Below, piece by piece: positions 26,279 to 33,660 of a DNA stretch of 64,000 bases. The notes beneath the pieces were generated by a model, which did no database searches, had not been told where the DNA came from, and saw only the letters and a program-made list of their open reading frames with translations. Location: NCBI RefSeq assembly GCF_042682525.1, contig NZ_JBHUHP010000014.1, positions 124,001 through 188,000 on the forward strand, in the 5' to 3' direction. The position numbers were made by a program, and so were the translations under genes. Position 1 is the first letter of the stretch, and each line of letters starts with the position of its first letter. The stretch is from Blastococcus_B deserti. Lineage in GTDB: Bacteria; Actinomycetota; Actinomycetes; Mycobacteriales; Geodermatophilaceae.

Positions 26279-27361
26279 GTGTCCGGATACGGGCAGCAGC
26301 AGGTCGGTGGTCGCCGTCGTACCGATGCAGGGGACCACGCCGGCGCGCGTCCGGCCCCGCGGCGACGGCGGCTGCACCGGGCTCTGATCGGGCTGGGCCT
26401 GACCCTGGCCGTCCTCGTACCCCTCGGGCTGGCCGCCGGGTGGTACCTGACCGACCGCTACGCGGGCAACCTCGAGCGGGTCAGCGCCTTCGAGGGACTG
26501 GACGAGTCCCGCCGCCCGCCTGCGCCCCCTCCTGCCCCGGCTGGGAAGGCACCGCTGACCATGCTGGTGGTCGGCTCCGACACCCGCGCCGACGTGCCGG
26601 ACGGGGCGCTGCCGGACGGTCGGTCCGACGTGATGATGCTGGTGCGCGTCACCGGAGACCGCAGCAACGCGCAGGTCGTCAGCCTGCCCCGGGATTCCTG
26701 GGTGTCGATCCCGGGCGTCGGTCCGGCCAAGCTGAACGCCGCGTACGCCCATGGCGGGCCCAGCCTGCTGATCGACACCGTCGAGACGCTGACCGGCGCC
26801 CGCATCGACCACTACGCGGCGATCGACTTCGCCGGCTTCGTGCAGATGACCGACGCGCTCGGCGGCGTCGACGTCGCGGTGGCCGAGACGACCACGAGCG
26901 GCCCCTACACGTACAGCGCCGGCCCGAACCACCTCGACGGGCAGCAGGCGCTGCAGTACGTGCGGCAGCGGCACGGCCTGCCTGGCGGCGACTTCGACCG
27001 CGTCAAGCGCCAGCAGCAGTACCTGCGGTCCGTGTTCACGGCGCTGTCGCAGCAGGCCGTCCTGAGCGACATGGGCGCGCTCGACGGCTTCCTCATGGCG
27101 CTGACGGACGCCATGACCGTGGACGAGACCCTGACTTCCCCGGCGCTGCTGGGCCTGGCCTACGACTTGCGGGGACTGCGGCCCGACGCGCTCACCTTCC
27201 TTACCGCGCCGGTGGCGGGCACGGGGACCGAGGGAGCGCAGAGCGTCGTGTACTTGGACCCGGCTCGCGCCGAGCTGCTCTGGAGCTACCTCCGCAGCGA
27301 TTCGCTGCAGGCCCACGCCGCGGAGTTCGGCCTGGACACGCTGCCCGCCGTCCCGAACTAG
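26279..27361 (+). CDS. LytR-CpsA-Psr (LCP) family protein (1 of 3)
   Basis: A 360-residue protein: basic cytoplasmic N terminus, one membrane helix near residues 37-57, then the LCP domain from TMLVVGSDTRAD. The phosphate/metal-binding residues are in GRSDVMML, SLPRDSWVSI and the arginine of GGDFDRVKRQQQYL. LCP enzymes transfer lipid-linked polymers to peptidoglycan or arabinogalactan outside the membrane. At the end of the first cluster it probably attaches that cluster's product. The TAG stop overlaps the TAG of the convergent phosphatase gene at a palindromic CTAG. Confidence 0.87.
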   Translation: MSGYGQQQVGGRRRTDAGDHAGARPAPRRRRLHRALIGLGLTLAVLVPLGLAAGWYLTDRYAGNLERVSAFEGLDESRRPPAPPPAPAGKAPLTMLVVGSDTRADVPDGALPDGRSDVMMLVRVTGDRSNAQVVSLPRDSWVSIPGVGPAKLNAAYAHGGPSLLIDTVETLTGARIDHYAAIDFAGFVQMTDALGGVDVAVAETTTSGPYTYSAGPNHLDGQQALQYVRQRHGLPGGDFDRVKRQQQYLRSVFTALSQQAVLSDMGALDGFLMALTDAMTVDETLTSPALLGLAYDLRGLRPDALTFLTAPVAGTGTEGAQSVVYLDPARAELLWSYLRSDSLQAHAAEFGLDTLPAVPN

Positions 27362-28047
27362 GCCTGCGCGGACCGGCGCGGACGAACGTCCACGGCCGGG
27401 GGCCAGGAGGGGTGCGGCACCGGTGGCAGGCGCGGCATCCGGACGGTGGGTTCGCCGTGGTCCGCGCCCTCCAGCAGGGGGAGGAGGGCTGCCAGCGCCC
27501 CGGCGATCTGGTCGACCACCCGGCCGTGCAGCTCGTCGGGCCCGTCGATGGGGTCGACCACGTCGAACTCGGACCCCTTCGCCCGGGCGAACTGCATGCG
27601 GGTGTCCCGCAGGGCCGCGGCGACCGCTGCCCCGCGCCGCCCGGCGGGCAGCTGCGCCCGCTGCTGGGTCAGGGCACTCGCCAGCGCAGCGGCCTCCAGC
27701 AGGGTGAAGCACTTGTGCAGGGCGCGCGGGCTGACGGCCACGGCGTCGTCCCGGTGCTCGGCGGTCATCGTGAGCACCAGATCGGCCCAGTGGATGTACT
27801 CCTCGGACAGCCGGCTGGACTCGAAGCCGGCGCCCGAGACGCCGTGGGCGCGCAGCGCCCGCGCGGTGCTCGGGTGGATGGCCCGCCCCGGCCGGGCCAG
27901 CGTTCCGGCACTGCGGACGGCGACGGAGCGGCCGGGGGCGGCTCTGGCCCAGTCGGTGAGCAGCCGGTCGGCGGCGGCGGAGCGGCACAGGTTGCCGGTG
28001 CAGACGAACAGCAACCGCACGGCGGCGTTCCGGTCGTCCGATGTCAT
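27358..28047 (-). CDS. Low-molecular-weight protein-tyrosine-phosphatase, long form (2 of 3)
   Basis: A 229-residue LMW phosphatase with P-loop LFVCTGNLCRSAAADRL and general acid motif VVDPIDGPDELHGRV. Like the copies at 10326 and 53538 it is longer than the classical enzyme, with an extra helical middle part (ALASALTQQRAQLPAGRRG). ATG 28047 gives the expected N terminus. The frame is open further upstream through a decayed EAL-domain fragment, so a fused translation is formally possible but unlikely. It ends at TAG. It is convergent with an LCP gene, suggesting a role in polysaccharide control. Confidence 0.78.
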   Translation of the reverse strand: MTSDDRNAAVRLLFVCTGNLCRSAAADRLLTDWARAAPGRSVAVRSAGTLARPGRAIHPSTARALRAHGVSGAGFESSRLSEEYIHWADLVLTMTAEHRDDAVAVSPRALHKCFTLLEAAALASALTQQRAQLPAGRRGAAVAAALRDTRMQFARAKGSEFDVVDPIDGPDELHGRVVDQIAGALAALLPLLEGADHGEPTVRMPRLPPVPHPSWPPAVDVRPRRSAQA

Positions 28048-28049
28048 CG

Positions 28050-28790
28050 CCACGACACTACCGCCGGGTGGCTGAGCCGGAGCGCCGTCGAGGAGGCGGG
28101 GGCGGTCGTGTTCCGCCGCCCGTCGGGGCCGAGGGAGGACGGCGAGCAGCTCGGCGATCTCGTCCAGGCCGAGTCCGTCGGGGTGCGTGCGCTCGTGCAC
28201 CAGCTGCGCGCCGGCATCGAGAACGGCCGTGCGCTGCGCCGGGGTGGCGATCCCGCCGGCGATGACGGTGAGGCCGAAGCCGGCCGCGGTCCGCACGATG
28301 GAGGCCAACACCTGCAGGGCGATGTCGGCGTCGTCGGGCGCGGTCAGGGTGCCGAGGTCGACCCGCACCATGTCAGCTGGATACGGCGAGCGGGGCGTAG
28401 AGGCTGGGGCCCATCCCGAAGTTGTTCAGGCAGAGGCGCACGCCGGTGCGCCGGGCGGCTTCGAGCTCGGCCACCAGGCCGGTCGAGGCGGTCAGCAGGG
28501 TCTCCTCGGTGTCAGCTGGGTCGCCTCGGTGAACGACAGCGTCAACCAGGCGGGGGCCAGGGCGGACCCGGCCAGCGGCGGCGACCTGGCCGGCCAGCCC
28601 CTCTGAGGCGAGGTAGCCGCGGGAGAGGCGACCACGGCACCCACCCGGTCGTCGCCCAGCGCGGCGACCGTGGACGAGCTGGTCCCACTGCATGCCGGTG
28701 CCGTCGGGAGCCCTGAACGGAACGGTCAGCGCCAGGCCGACCAGCCCGAGCGGGACGCTCAGTGGACACTGCGCGGGATGCTGCGCAGCG
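28050..28790 (-). pseudogene. Decayed EAL-domain (c-di-GMP phosphodiesterase) pseudogene
   Basis: EAL-domain pieces are spread over different minus-strand frames. Around 28550 one frame reads AWLTLSFTEATQLT, aligning to the LVLEITE region. The next piece, LVAELEAARRTGVRLCLNNF, aligns to the DDFGTG region but with both aspartates changed to asparagine. After another frame change at about 28375 the series continues ADMVRVDLGTLTAPDD and LTVIAGGIATPAQ, where VAEGVET has lost its glutamate. At least two frameshifts plus lost metal ligands show a dead gene. It sits directly downstream of an intact EAL gene. Confidence 0.75.
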
Positions 28791-28793
28791 CGG

Positions 28794-30719
28794 TCATGGC
28801 CGGGACGCCGGGGGCGCGGCCGGGACCGGGAGCGCCTCCGACCGCTCGGTCCGCACGTCCCAGGCGCCGGCGGCCAGCTGTGCGGCCTCGAGCGGGCGGG
28901 CGAAGACGTACCCCTGCAGGTAGCGGTGCCCCATGTCGCGGAGCAGGGTGAGGACGGCCTCGTTGGTGACGCCCTCGACGATGACGGGCAGGCCGAGGCT
29001 GGAGCCCAGCTGCAGCACCGCCCGGCACATGGCGCGGCGGGCCGGGTCGTGCTCGACGTTGGCCAGGAAGTACTGGTCCATCTTCAGCACGTCCACGGGC
29101 ATGCCGACGAGGTAGGCCAGCGAGGACCAGCCGGTGCCGAAGTCGTCGACCGCCACACGGACGCCGAGCTGCCGCAACACCGTGAGGTCCTCGATGACGT
29201 GCGAGTCGTCGAGCAGCACCGACTCGGTGATCTCGACGATGAGCCGCGACGAGGGCAGGCCAGTGGTCTCCAGGGCGCTGATGACGTCGGGCACGAGCTC
29301 GCCGCTGCGCACCTGGCGGGCCGAGACGTTGACCGCCACGCCGAGGTCGGTGTCCCGGAGCGCGGCGATCGTGGCGCAGGCCTCGTGCATGACCCAGCGA
29401 CCGACCTCGGTGATGAGCGGGGACTCCTCCGCAAGCGGCACGAACTCGCTGGGCGAGACGTCGCCGAACAGCGGGTGCCGCCAGCGCAGCAGCGCCTCGA
29501 CCGAGACCGTGCGGTGCATGACGACGTCGACGACCGGCTGGAAGACCAGCCGCAGCTCGCCGCGGGCGAGCGCCCCGTCGAGGTCCGCGCGCAGCGTCGT
29601 GCGGCGGTCCTGCTCGATGCGCAGGGCGTCGTCGTACCGGTGCACGGCGCCGGGGCCGGCGGCGGCCGCACTGCGGAGAGCGAGCTCCCCCCGGCGCAGC
29701 GCCTCGCCGGTGTCGACGTCGGCGGGGACCGCGGTCACCCCCGAGACGGCGGACAGGCGCAGGGAGCCGCCCGGGACGGGCACCGGGCCGACGGCCTCGA
29801 CCAGGCGGGCGGCGACGGTCTCGGCCTCGGCGATGCTGCCGTCGACGAGCACGACGAAGTCGCCGTCCTTGCCGCGGGCCAGCCAGTCCTCGCCGCGCAG
29901 GGCACGCGTGAGGCGGGTGGTCAGCGCTCGCAGGACGGCGATGGCGGTGTCGGGGGCGAGGACCTCGGAGGACAGTCCGCTGATCCGCACGAGGGCGAGG
30001 GAGAACGGCCGGGTCCGGGCCTCGCGCTGGACGGCGCCCAGGCGGCGGACGAGGGCGCCGCGGTTGGGCAGCCCGGTGACCGGGTCGGTGAGGGACAGCT
30101 CCTGCAGCTCGAGGTCGATGCCCGCCGCCGGCACGCGGGAGGTGACGTCACGGCAGTACAGGACGAGCGCGCCGACGTCGGGGTCGGCGCGCAGGTCGCG
30201 GATCGTGGCCTGGACGAGCCGCCAGTGGCCGTCGGCGTGCCGGACCCGCGCGGTGCGGACGGTGGCGTCGGTCCCGCCTGCGTCCAGGGCGGCGAACAAG
30301 GTGTCGCGGTCGGCGGGATGGACGGGCCGGCCGGCCGGCTGCCCGAGCATGCAGGCGGGGTCGACGCCCAGCAGCTCCGCGAGCGACTCCGAGGCGAAGG
30401 TGACCCGGAGCTGGTCGTCGAGGATGACCACCGGGTCGACGCTGCTCTTCACCAGCGTGCGGAACGAGGACTGGCTGCGCTGCAGGTCGCCGGTGAGGCG
30501 GCGCTGCCGGCGCCACAGCGTGGCCTGGAACGACACGAGGACGACGAGCCCGGCACCGGCGAGGACCAGGCCCAGGACGGTGGTCACCGACAGGAGGCCA
30601 CCCACGACGAGGGCGACGGCGACCACCACAGCTGGCACGGCGAGGAGCCCGGTGCGCCCGTCGCGGGGCGCGACCGGGAACGCAGCCGCTGGCTGGCCCT
30701 GCACGGGGGCGGTCGTCAC
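28794..30719 (-). CDS. Membrane PAS-GGDEF-EAL protein with degenerate GGDEF site
   Basis: A 641-residue c-di-GMP protein. Two membrane helices lie at about residues 25-66, a PAS domain at 85-195, a GGDEF-type domain at 210-360 and an EAL domain at 385-630. The GGDEF signature is replaced by GKDGDF in WLARGKDGDFVVLV, so cyclase activity is unlikely. The EAL domain keeps VSVEALLRWRHP, NVSARQ, EITESVL, DDFGTGWSS and VLKMDQYF, as expected for an active phosphodiesterase. The GTG at 30719 is chosen because upstream sequence is low-complexity; the frame is open to 31250. It sits between polysaccharide and formate dehydrogenase genes and may link c-di-GMP to exopolysaccharide output. Confidence 0.8.
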   Translation of the reverse strand: MTTAPVQGQPAAAFPVAPRDGRTGLLAVPAVVVAVALVVGGLLSVTTVLGLVLAGAGLVVLVSFQATLWRRQRRLTGDLQRSQSSFRTLVKSSVDPVVILDDQLRVTFASESLAELLGVDPACMLGQPAGRPVHPADRDTLFAALDAGGTDATVRTARVRHADGHWRLVQATIRDLRADPDVGALVLYCRDVTSRVPAAGIDLELQELSLTDPVTGLPNRGALVRRLGAVQREARTRPFSLALVRISGLSSEVLAPDTAIAVLRALTTRLTRALRGEDWLARGKDGDFVVLVDGSIAEAETVAARLVEAVGPVPVPGGSLRLSAVSGVTAVPADVDTGEALRRGELALRSAAAAGPGAVHRYDDALRIEQDRRTTLRADLDGALARGELRLVFQPVVDVVMHRTVSVEALLRWRHPLFGDVSPSEFVPLAEESPLITEVGRWVMHEACATIAALRDTDLGVAVNVSARQVRSGELVPDVISALETTGLPSSRLIVEITESVLLDDSHVIEDLTVLRQLGVRVAVDDFGTGWSSLAYLVGMPVDVLKMDQYFLANVEHDPARRAMCRAVLQLGSSLGLPVIVEGVTNEAVLTLLRDMGHRYLQGYVFARPLEAAQLAAGAWDVRTERSEALPVPAAPPASRP

Positions 30720-30949
30720 ACGGTCGTGATCGGGACGGCGTGGCCGCTGCTGCACTGCTGATCCCGAGGCGTCACCCGGAGGGGGTGGCTCCTCTCGGGC
30801 TGCGTCGGCCCGCATACGGGGTGTGCGCGGTGACCGCTGGGGGTACCGGGTGGTTCCGTTCCGCGGCGCCCCCGGCAGAGCTCCTGGTCGTGGGACAACC
30901 GGTGCATGCCGGGCGGGCACGCATCGGCATCGGGTGGGGGAGAGCAGGC

Positions 30950-32440
30950 ATGGGCCGGCACCAGGCACGGCAGGACCCGAACCATGCGGGACCGCACGCG
31001 GGCCGGCACCGGGCTCCGCACGAAGGGGAGCACCGGGCTCAGGAGGAGGAGCCCCGGCACGAGGAAGCGTCGTGGGCGGCGCCGGTGCGGCGAACGGCGA
31101 CTCCGGCGCTGTGGGGCGCGACCGGGACGCTGACCGCCGCGGCTCTCGCGGCCATCGTGCTGGCGGGACAGTCGCCGATGGACTGGTCGCGACCGCCGCA
31201 GGCGTACGGACCCTCGGACCCGTGGCCGGGGAACGGGGGCGGGGAAACACCCGGAGGGCCCGACATCAGCCAGGTGGGCAGGCAGTTCACCCCGGACGCC
31301 GGCGGGATGGGCCGGAGCTGGGGAGGAAGTGGCTGGGACACGCTCCTGCGGCGGGCCGCCGCTGACGCGCTGGGCGCCTCGGCGGCGCGGTGCGACGGGG
31401 GAACGGCTCCATCGGCGCGGGCGGCGGCCGGGGGGACGACGGTCGCCGGTCCCTCGCGTGGCACGGTCGCCGGCGCGTCCGGCGACACGGTGGCGGCACC
31501 CGTCGTCGCCCAGCCTGGCCCGCCGTCGCCGGCCGGCTCTCCGGGCGCCGCTCCGGGAGCGCACGAGCCGACGTCACCGGCGGCCGGACCGGTCGCCCCG
31601 CCGCCGGACGGGGGTCCCGGCCCCGCCGAGGGAAGCGCGCCGGTAGGACCGGTCGGGACCGTGCTGGAACCGGTGGCGGGGCCGGGTCGACCGGTCGGTC
31701 CGGTGGTGGGGCCGGTGGTCGAGCCCGGAACGCGGGTCGTGGAGCCGGTGGTCGAGCCGGTGACGAAGCCCGTGGAGCGGGTAGCGGAGCCCGTGGACCG
31801 CGTGGTCGAGCCGGTCGAGCGTGTGGCAGGGCCGGTGTCCCGGGTCGTGGAACCGGTGGCCGGGTCCGGGCGATCGGTGGTCGAGGCAGCTCCCGCTCTC
31901 GTGCAGGAGGCTGCCGCGCCCGCGATCCAGACGCTGGCTCCGGCGGTGGAACCCGTGTACGAGCCCGTGGAGCCGGTCGCGCGGGTCGCGGAGCCCGTCG
32001 TCGAACCGGTGCAGTCGGCGGCGGAGGGTGCGTCGACTCCCGTGCAGGAGGCCGCAGCCCCCGTGCAGGAATCCGCAGCCCCCGGGACGGAGGCCGTCGC
32101 TCCGGTCGCGGAGCCGGTCACGAAGGCGGCGGAACCGGTGAAGGAGCCGGCCCAGCCGGTGACCGAGCCGGTGACGCAGGCAGCCGAGCCGGTACAGCCC
32201 GCCGCCCGGGCCGTGGAACCCACCGCGGAGCCGATTGACGAGAAGCCCATTGACGAGAAGCCGGCACCGGCCCCGGCGAAGACGGCGCCTGTCTCCGACC
32301 CCGTCACCTCCACGGCCGAGCCCCAGCCGGAGGCCGCTGCCGAGGAGCTGCCGGGTCCGGCGGACATCCCGCCGGCCGAAGGCGACGAGACGCTGCCGAT
32401 CGGCCGGCTGGACGAATCCGCACCGGGAGTGCCGCACTGA
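30950..32440 (+). CDS. Repetitive Pro/Val/Glu-rich protein with one membrane segment
   Basis: I do not recognise a family. The 496-residue product starts with a His/Arg-rich cytoplasmic segment, has one membrane helix near residues 55-75 (GTLTAAALAAIVLAG) and then a long secreted-looking region. From about residue 220 it is built of irregular repeats of the type VEPV, AEPV and KPVER, followed by PVQEAAAPVQ units. Such Pro-rich repeats are usually extended wall-spanning stalks. GGGGGAGAG precedes the ATG at 30950. The coding bias of the repeats (few stops, steady frame) supports a real gene. Its stop overlaps the start of the next small gene. Confidence 0.65.
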   Translation: MGRHQARQDPNHAGPHAGRHRAPHEGEHRAQEEEPRHEEASWAAPVRRTATPALWGATGTLTAAALAAIVLAGQSPMDWSRPPQAYGPSDPWPGNGGGETPGGPDISQVGRQFTPDAGGMGRSWGGSGWDTLLRRAAADALGASAARCDGGTAPSARAAAGGTTVAGPSRGTVAGASGDTVAAPVVAQPGPPSPAGSPGAAPGAHEPTSPAAGPVAPPPDGGPGPAEGSAPVGPVGTVLEPVAGPGRPVGPVVGPVVEPGTRVVEPVVEPVTKPVERVAEPVDRVVEPVERVAGPVSRVVEPVAGSGRSVVEAAPALVQEAAAPAIQTLAPAVEPVYEPVEPVARVAEPVVEPVQSAAEGASTPVQEAAAPVQESAAPGTEAVAPVAEPVTKAAEPVKEPAQPVTEPVTQAAEPVQPAARAVEPTAEPIDEKPIDEKPAPAPAKTAPVSDPVTSTAEPQPEAAAEELPGPADIPPAEGDETLPIGRLDESAPGVPH

Positions 32441-32787
32441 TGGCAGCAGTCGCGGCTCCCCGCACCCGATCCCGTCGCCACCGCGACGCTGCGTCTGCCC
32501 CGTGCACGCCGCGCGCGATGAGCGTTCCGCGGGTGCTTCGTCGGCTGTACGCCTCGGTGATCGGCGCGGTGCTCACGGGCTTCGCGTTCTTGTTGGTCAC
32601 CGGGCAGTACATCGAGGACGGCCCCGTCCTGTTCCAGCTCTCCCCGAGCCACGGAATCCACCGGGGCGACCTCTTCGTCATCACCGGATGGATGGTGTCG
32701 ACGGTGGCCCTCGTCGCGCTGACCCTGGCGCCCGGTCGATCCCGGAGCCGCCCCGGGCCGCGGGCCGAGCGGCTATCGGCAGACTGA
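32440..32787 (+). CDS. Small membrane protein of unknown function
   Basis: A 115-residue protein with an arginine-rich N terminus and two hydrophobic helices (VIGAVLTGFAFLLVTGQY and ITGWMVSTVALVALTLA) joined by a polar loop with PSHGIHRGD. The helix-loop-helix with a GIHRGD loop looks like small actinobacterial membrane proteins of unknown role. The ATG overlaps the stop of the repeat protein (TGATG), so the two are translated together. An internal ATG at 32518 (MSVPRVLRRLY) is a possible later start. Confidence 0.6.
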   Translation: MAAVAAPRTRSRRHRDAASAPCTPRAMSVPRVLRRLYASVIGAVLTGFAFLLVTGQYIEDGPVLFQLSPSHGIHRGDLFVITGWMVSTVALVALTLAPGRSRSRPGPRAERLSAD

Positions 32788-32848
32788 CTTCCTGCGGGCG
32801 CCTCGCGCAGGGCTGACGACCGGTTCCAGCTCTGCCAGGCTGCGCCAC

Positions 32849-33034
32849 GTGGCAAGGCTGCTGGTCGTCGTCCTGGTCGCCGTCGTCGTCGTGGAACTGA
32901 TCGCCGTCATCGCCGTCGCTGCAGCGCTGTTCTGGATCGGTGCCCCCGGAACGATCGCCGTCGGCGCCGGAATGCTGGTGGTGACAGCGGCCGCCGCCCT
33001 CCTGACCCTGCGGGCCATCCGCCCCCGGGCCTGA
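32849..33034 (+). CDS. Very small two-helix membrane protein
   Basis: A 61-residue product starting at GTG, made almost entirely of two hydrophobic helices (VVVLVAVVVVELIAVIAVAA and GAGMLVVTAAAALLTLRA) with a short APGT turn and a basic tail. No family is recognised. It lies between a small membrane protein gene and the formate dehydrogenase operon. With such composition the gene call rests only on the open frame and the membrane pattern. Confidence 0.4.
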   Translation: MARLLVVVLVAVVVVELIAVIAVAAALFWIGAPGTIAVGAGMLVVTAAAALLTLRAIRPRA

Positions 33035-33087
33035 CCGGCGGGTCTCGGCACAAGATCGCGCCGCATGACCCTTGGGACATAACGGAT

Positions 33088-33136
33088 GGCCGACGACAGG
33101 GATCATGCGTCCCGCCCGTCACATCCGTCGTCGGCC
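33088..33136. repeat. Inverted repeat upstream of the formate dehydrogenase operon
   Basis: GGCCGACGAC at 33088-33097 is exactly inverted as GTCGTCGGCC at 33127-33136, with 29 bases between. It precedes the first small gene of the operon by about 50 bases. It could be an operator or a hairpin. Confidence 0.35.
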
Positions 33137-33185
33137 GGGCGTCGCCTGCCCCTAGGTTTCGATGCCTACGAGGAGAGGGGCAGCG

Positions 33186-33323
33186 ATGCGGAGCACCGAG
33201 CGGCGCGGGGAACATCCGCACGTGGACGTCGTCCGCAAGTGCTTCAGCTTCGGGTTCTGGTTGCTGGCGGCCGGCGCGGCCGCGACGCTCGGCCTCGACC
33301 TGGAGGCCGACGTCCTGCCCTGA
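33186..33323 (+). CDS. Tiny single-helix membrane protein at the head of the formate dehydrogenase operon
   Basis: A 45-residue product with a polar start (MRSTERRGEHPHVDVVRKC), one membrane helix (FSFGFWLLAAGAAATLGL) and an acidic end LDLEADVLP. It has one of the best ribosome sites in the window, GGAGAGGGG eight bases before the ATG. It lies at the head of the formate dehydrogenase gene group. The family is not recognised. The good ribosome site and position suggest a small accessory or assembly subunit, which is inference. Confidence 0.55.
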   Translation: MRSTERRGEHPHVDVVRKCFSFGFWLLAAGAAATLGLDLEADVLP

Positions 33324-33405
33324 GGTGCGAAAGCCCTCGTCAGCGCGACGAAGCCAATTGCCGAAGCAATCCGTCCGGAGCACCCTGACCGCCAGGGGGT
33401 GCGCG

Positions 33406-33660
33406 ATGTCCTGGTGGGCATGGGTTCTCGTCGCGTGGGTGGTCCTCGCTGTGTCGGCCGCGTTGTTCCTCGGCGCCGCCGTGCCCGTCATCCGCCGCCG
33501 TGAGCGCGACCGCCGCGCCGACGGGCCATACCGGCCGTCCGGTGAGGATCCGCACGGGCCCGGTGCAGCGACCCAGGGTCTGCTCTTCGAGGCCCAACCG
33601 GACACGCGCGGAGCTCCGACGAGACGCACGAGGTTCCGGGTGGCAGAGTTCCAGGAGTGA
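33406..33660 (+). CDS. Small membrane protein coupled to the formate dehydrogenase alpha subunit
   Basis: An 84-residue product with one N-terminal membrane helix (WAWVLVAWVVLAVSAALFLG) and a charged tail. AGGGGGT lies upstream of the ATG at 33406. Its TGA stop overlaps the GTG start of the alpha subunit by four bases (GTGA), so the two genes are translationally coupled. No family is recognised. It may help anchor or assemble the enzyme. Confidence 0.55.
   Translation: MSWWAWVLVAWVVLAVSAALFLGAAVPVIRRRERDRRADGPYRPSGEDPHGPGAATQGLLFEAQPDTRGAPTRRTRFRVAEFQE

Noticed and set aside
31600..32240. Tandem DNA repeat array or CRISPR-like structure
   Set aside because: The repetition is at protein level (EPV units), irregular in length, and has no constant repeat with unique spacers.
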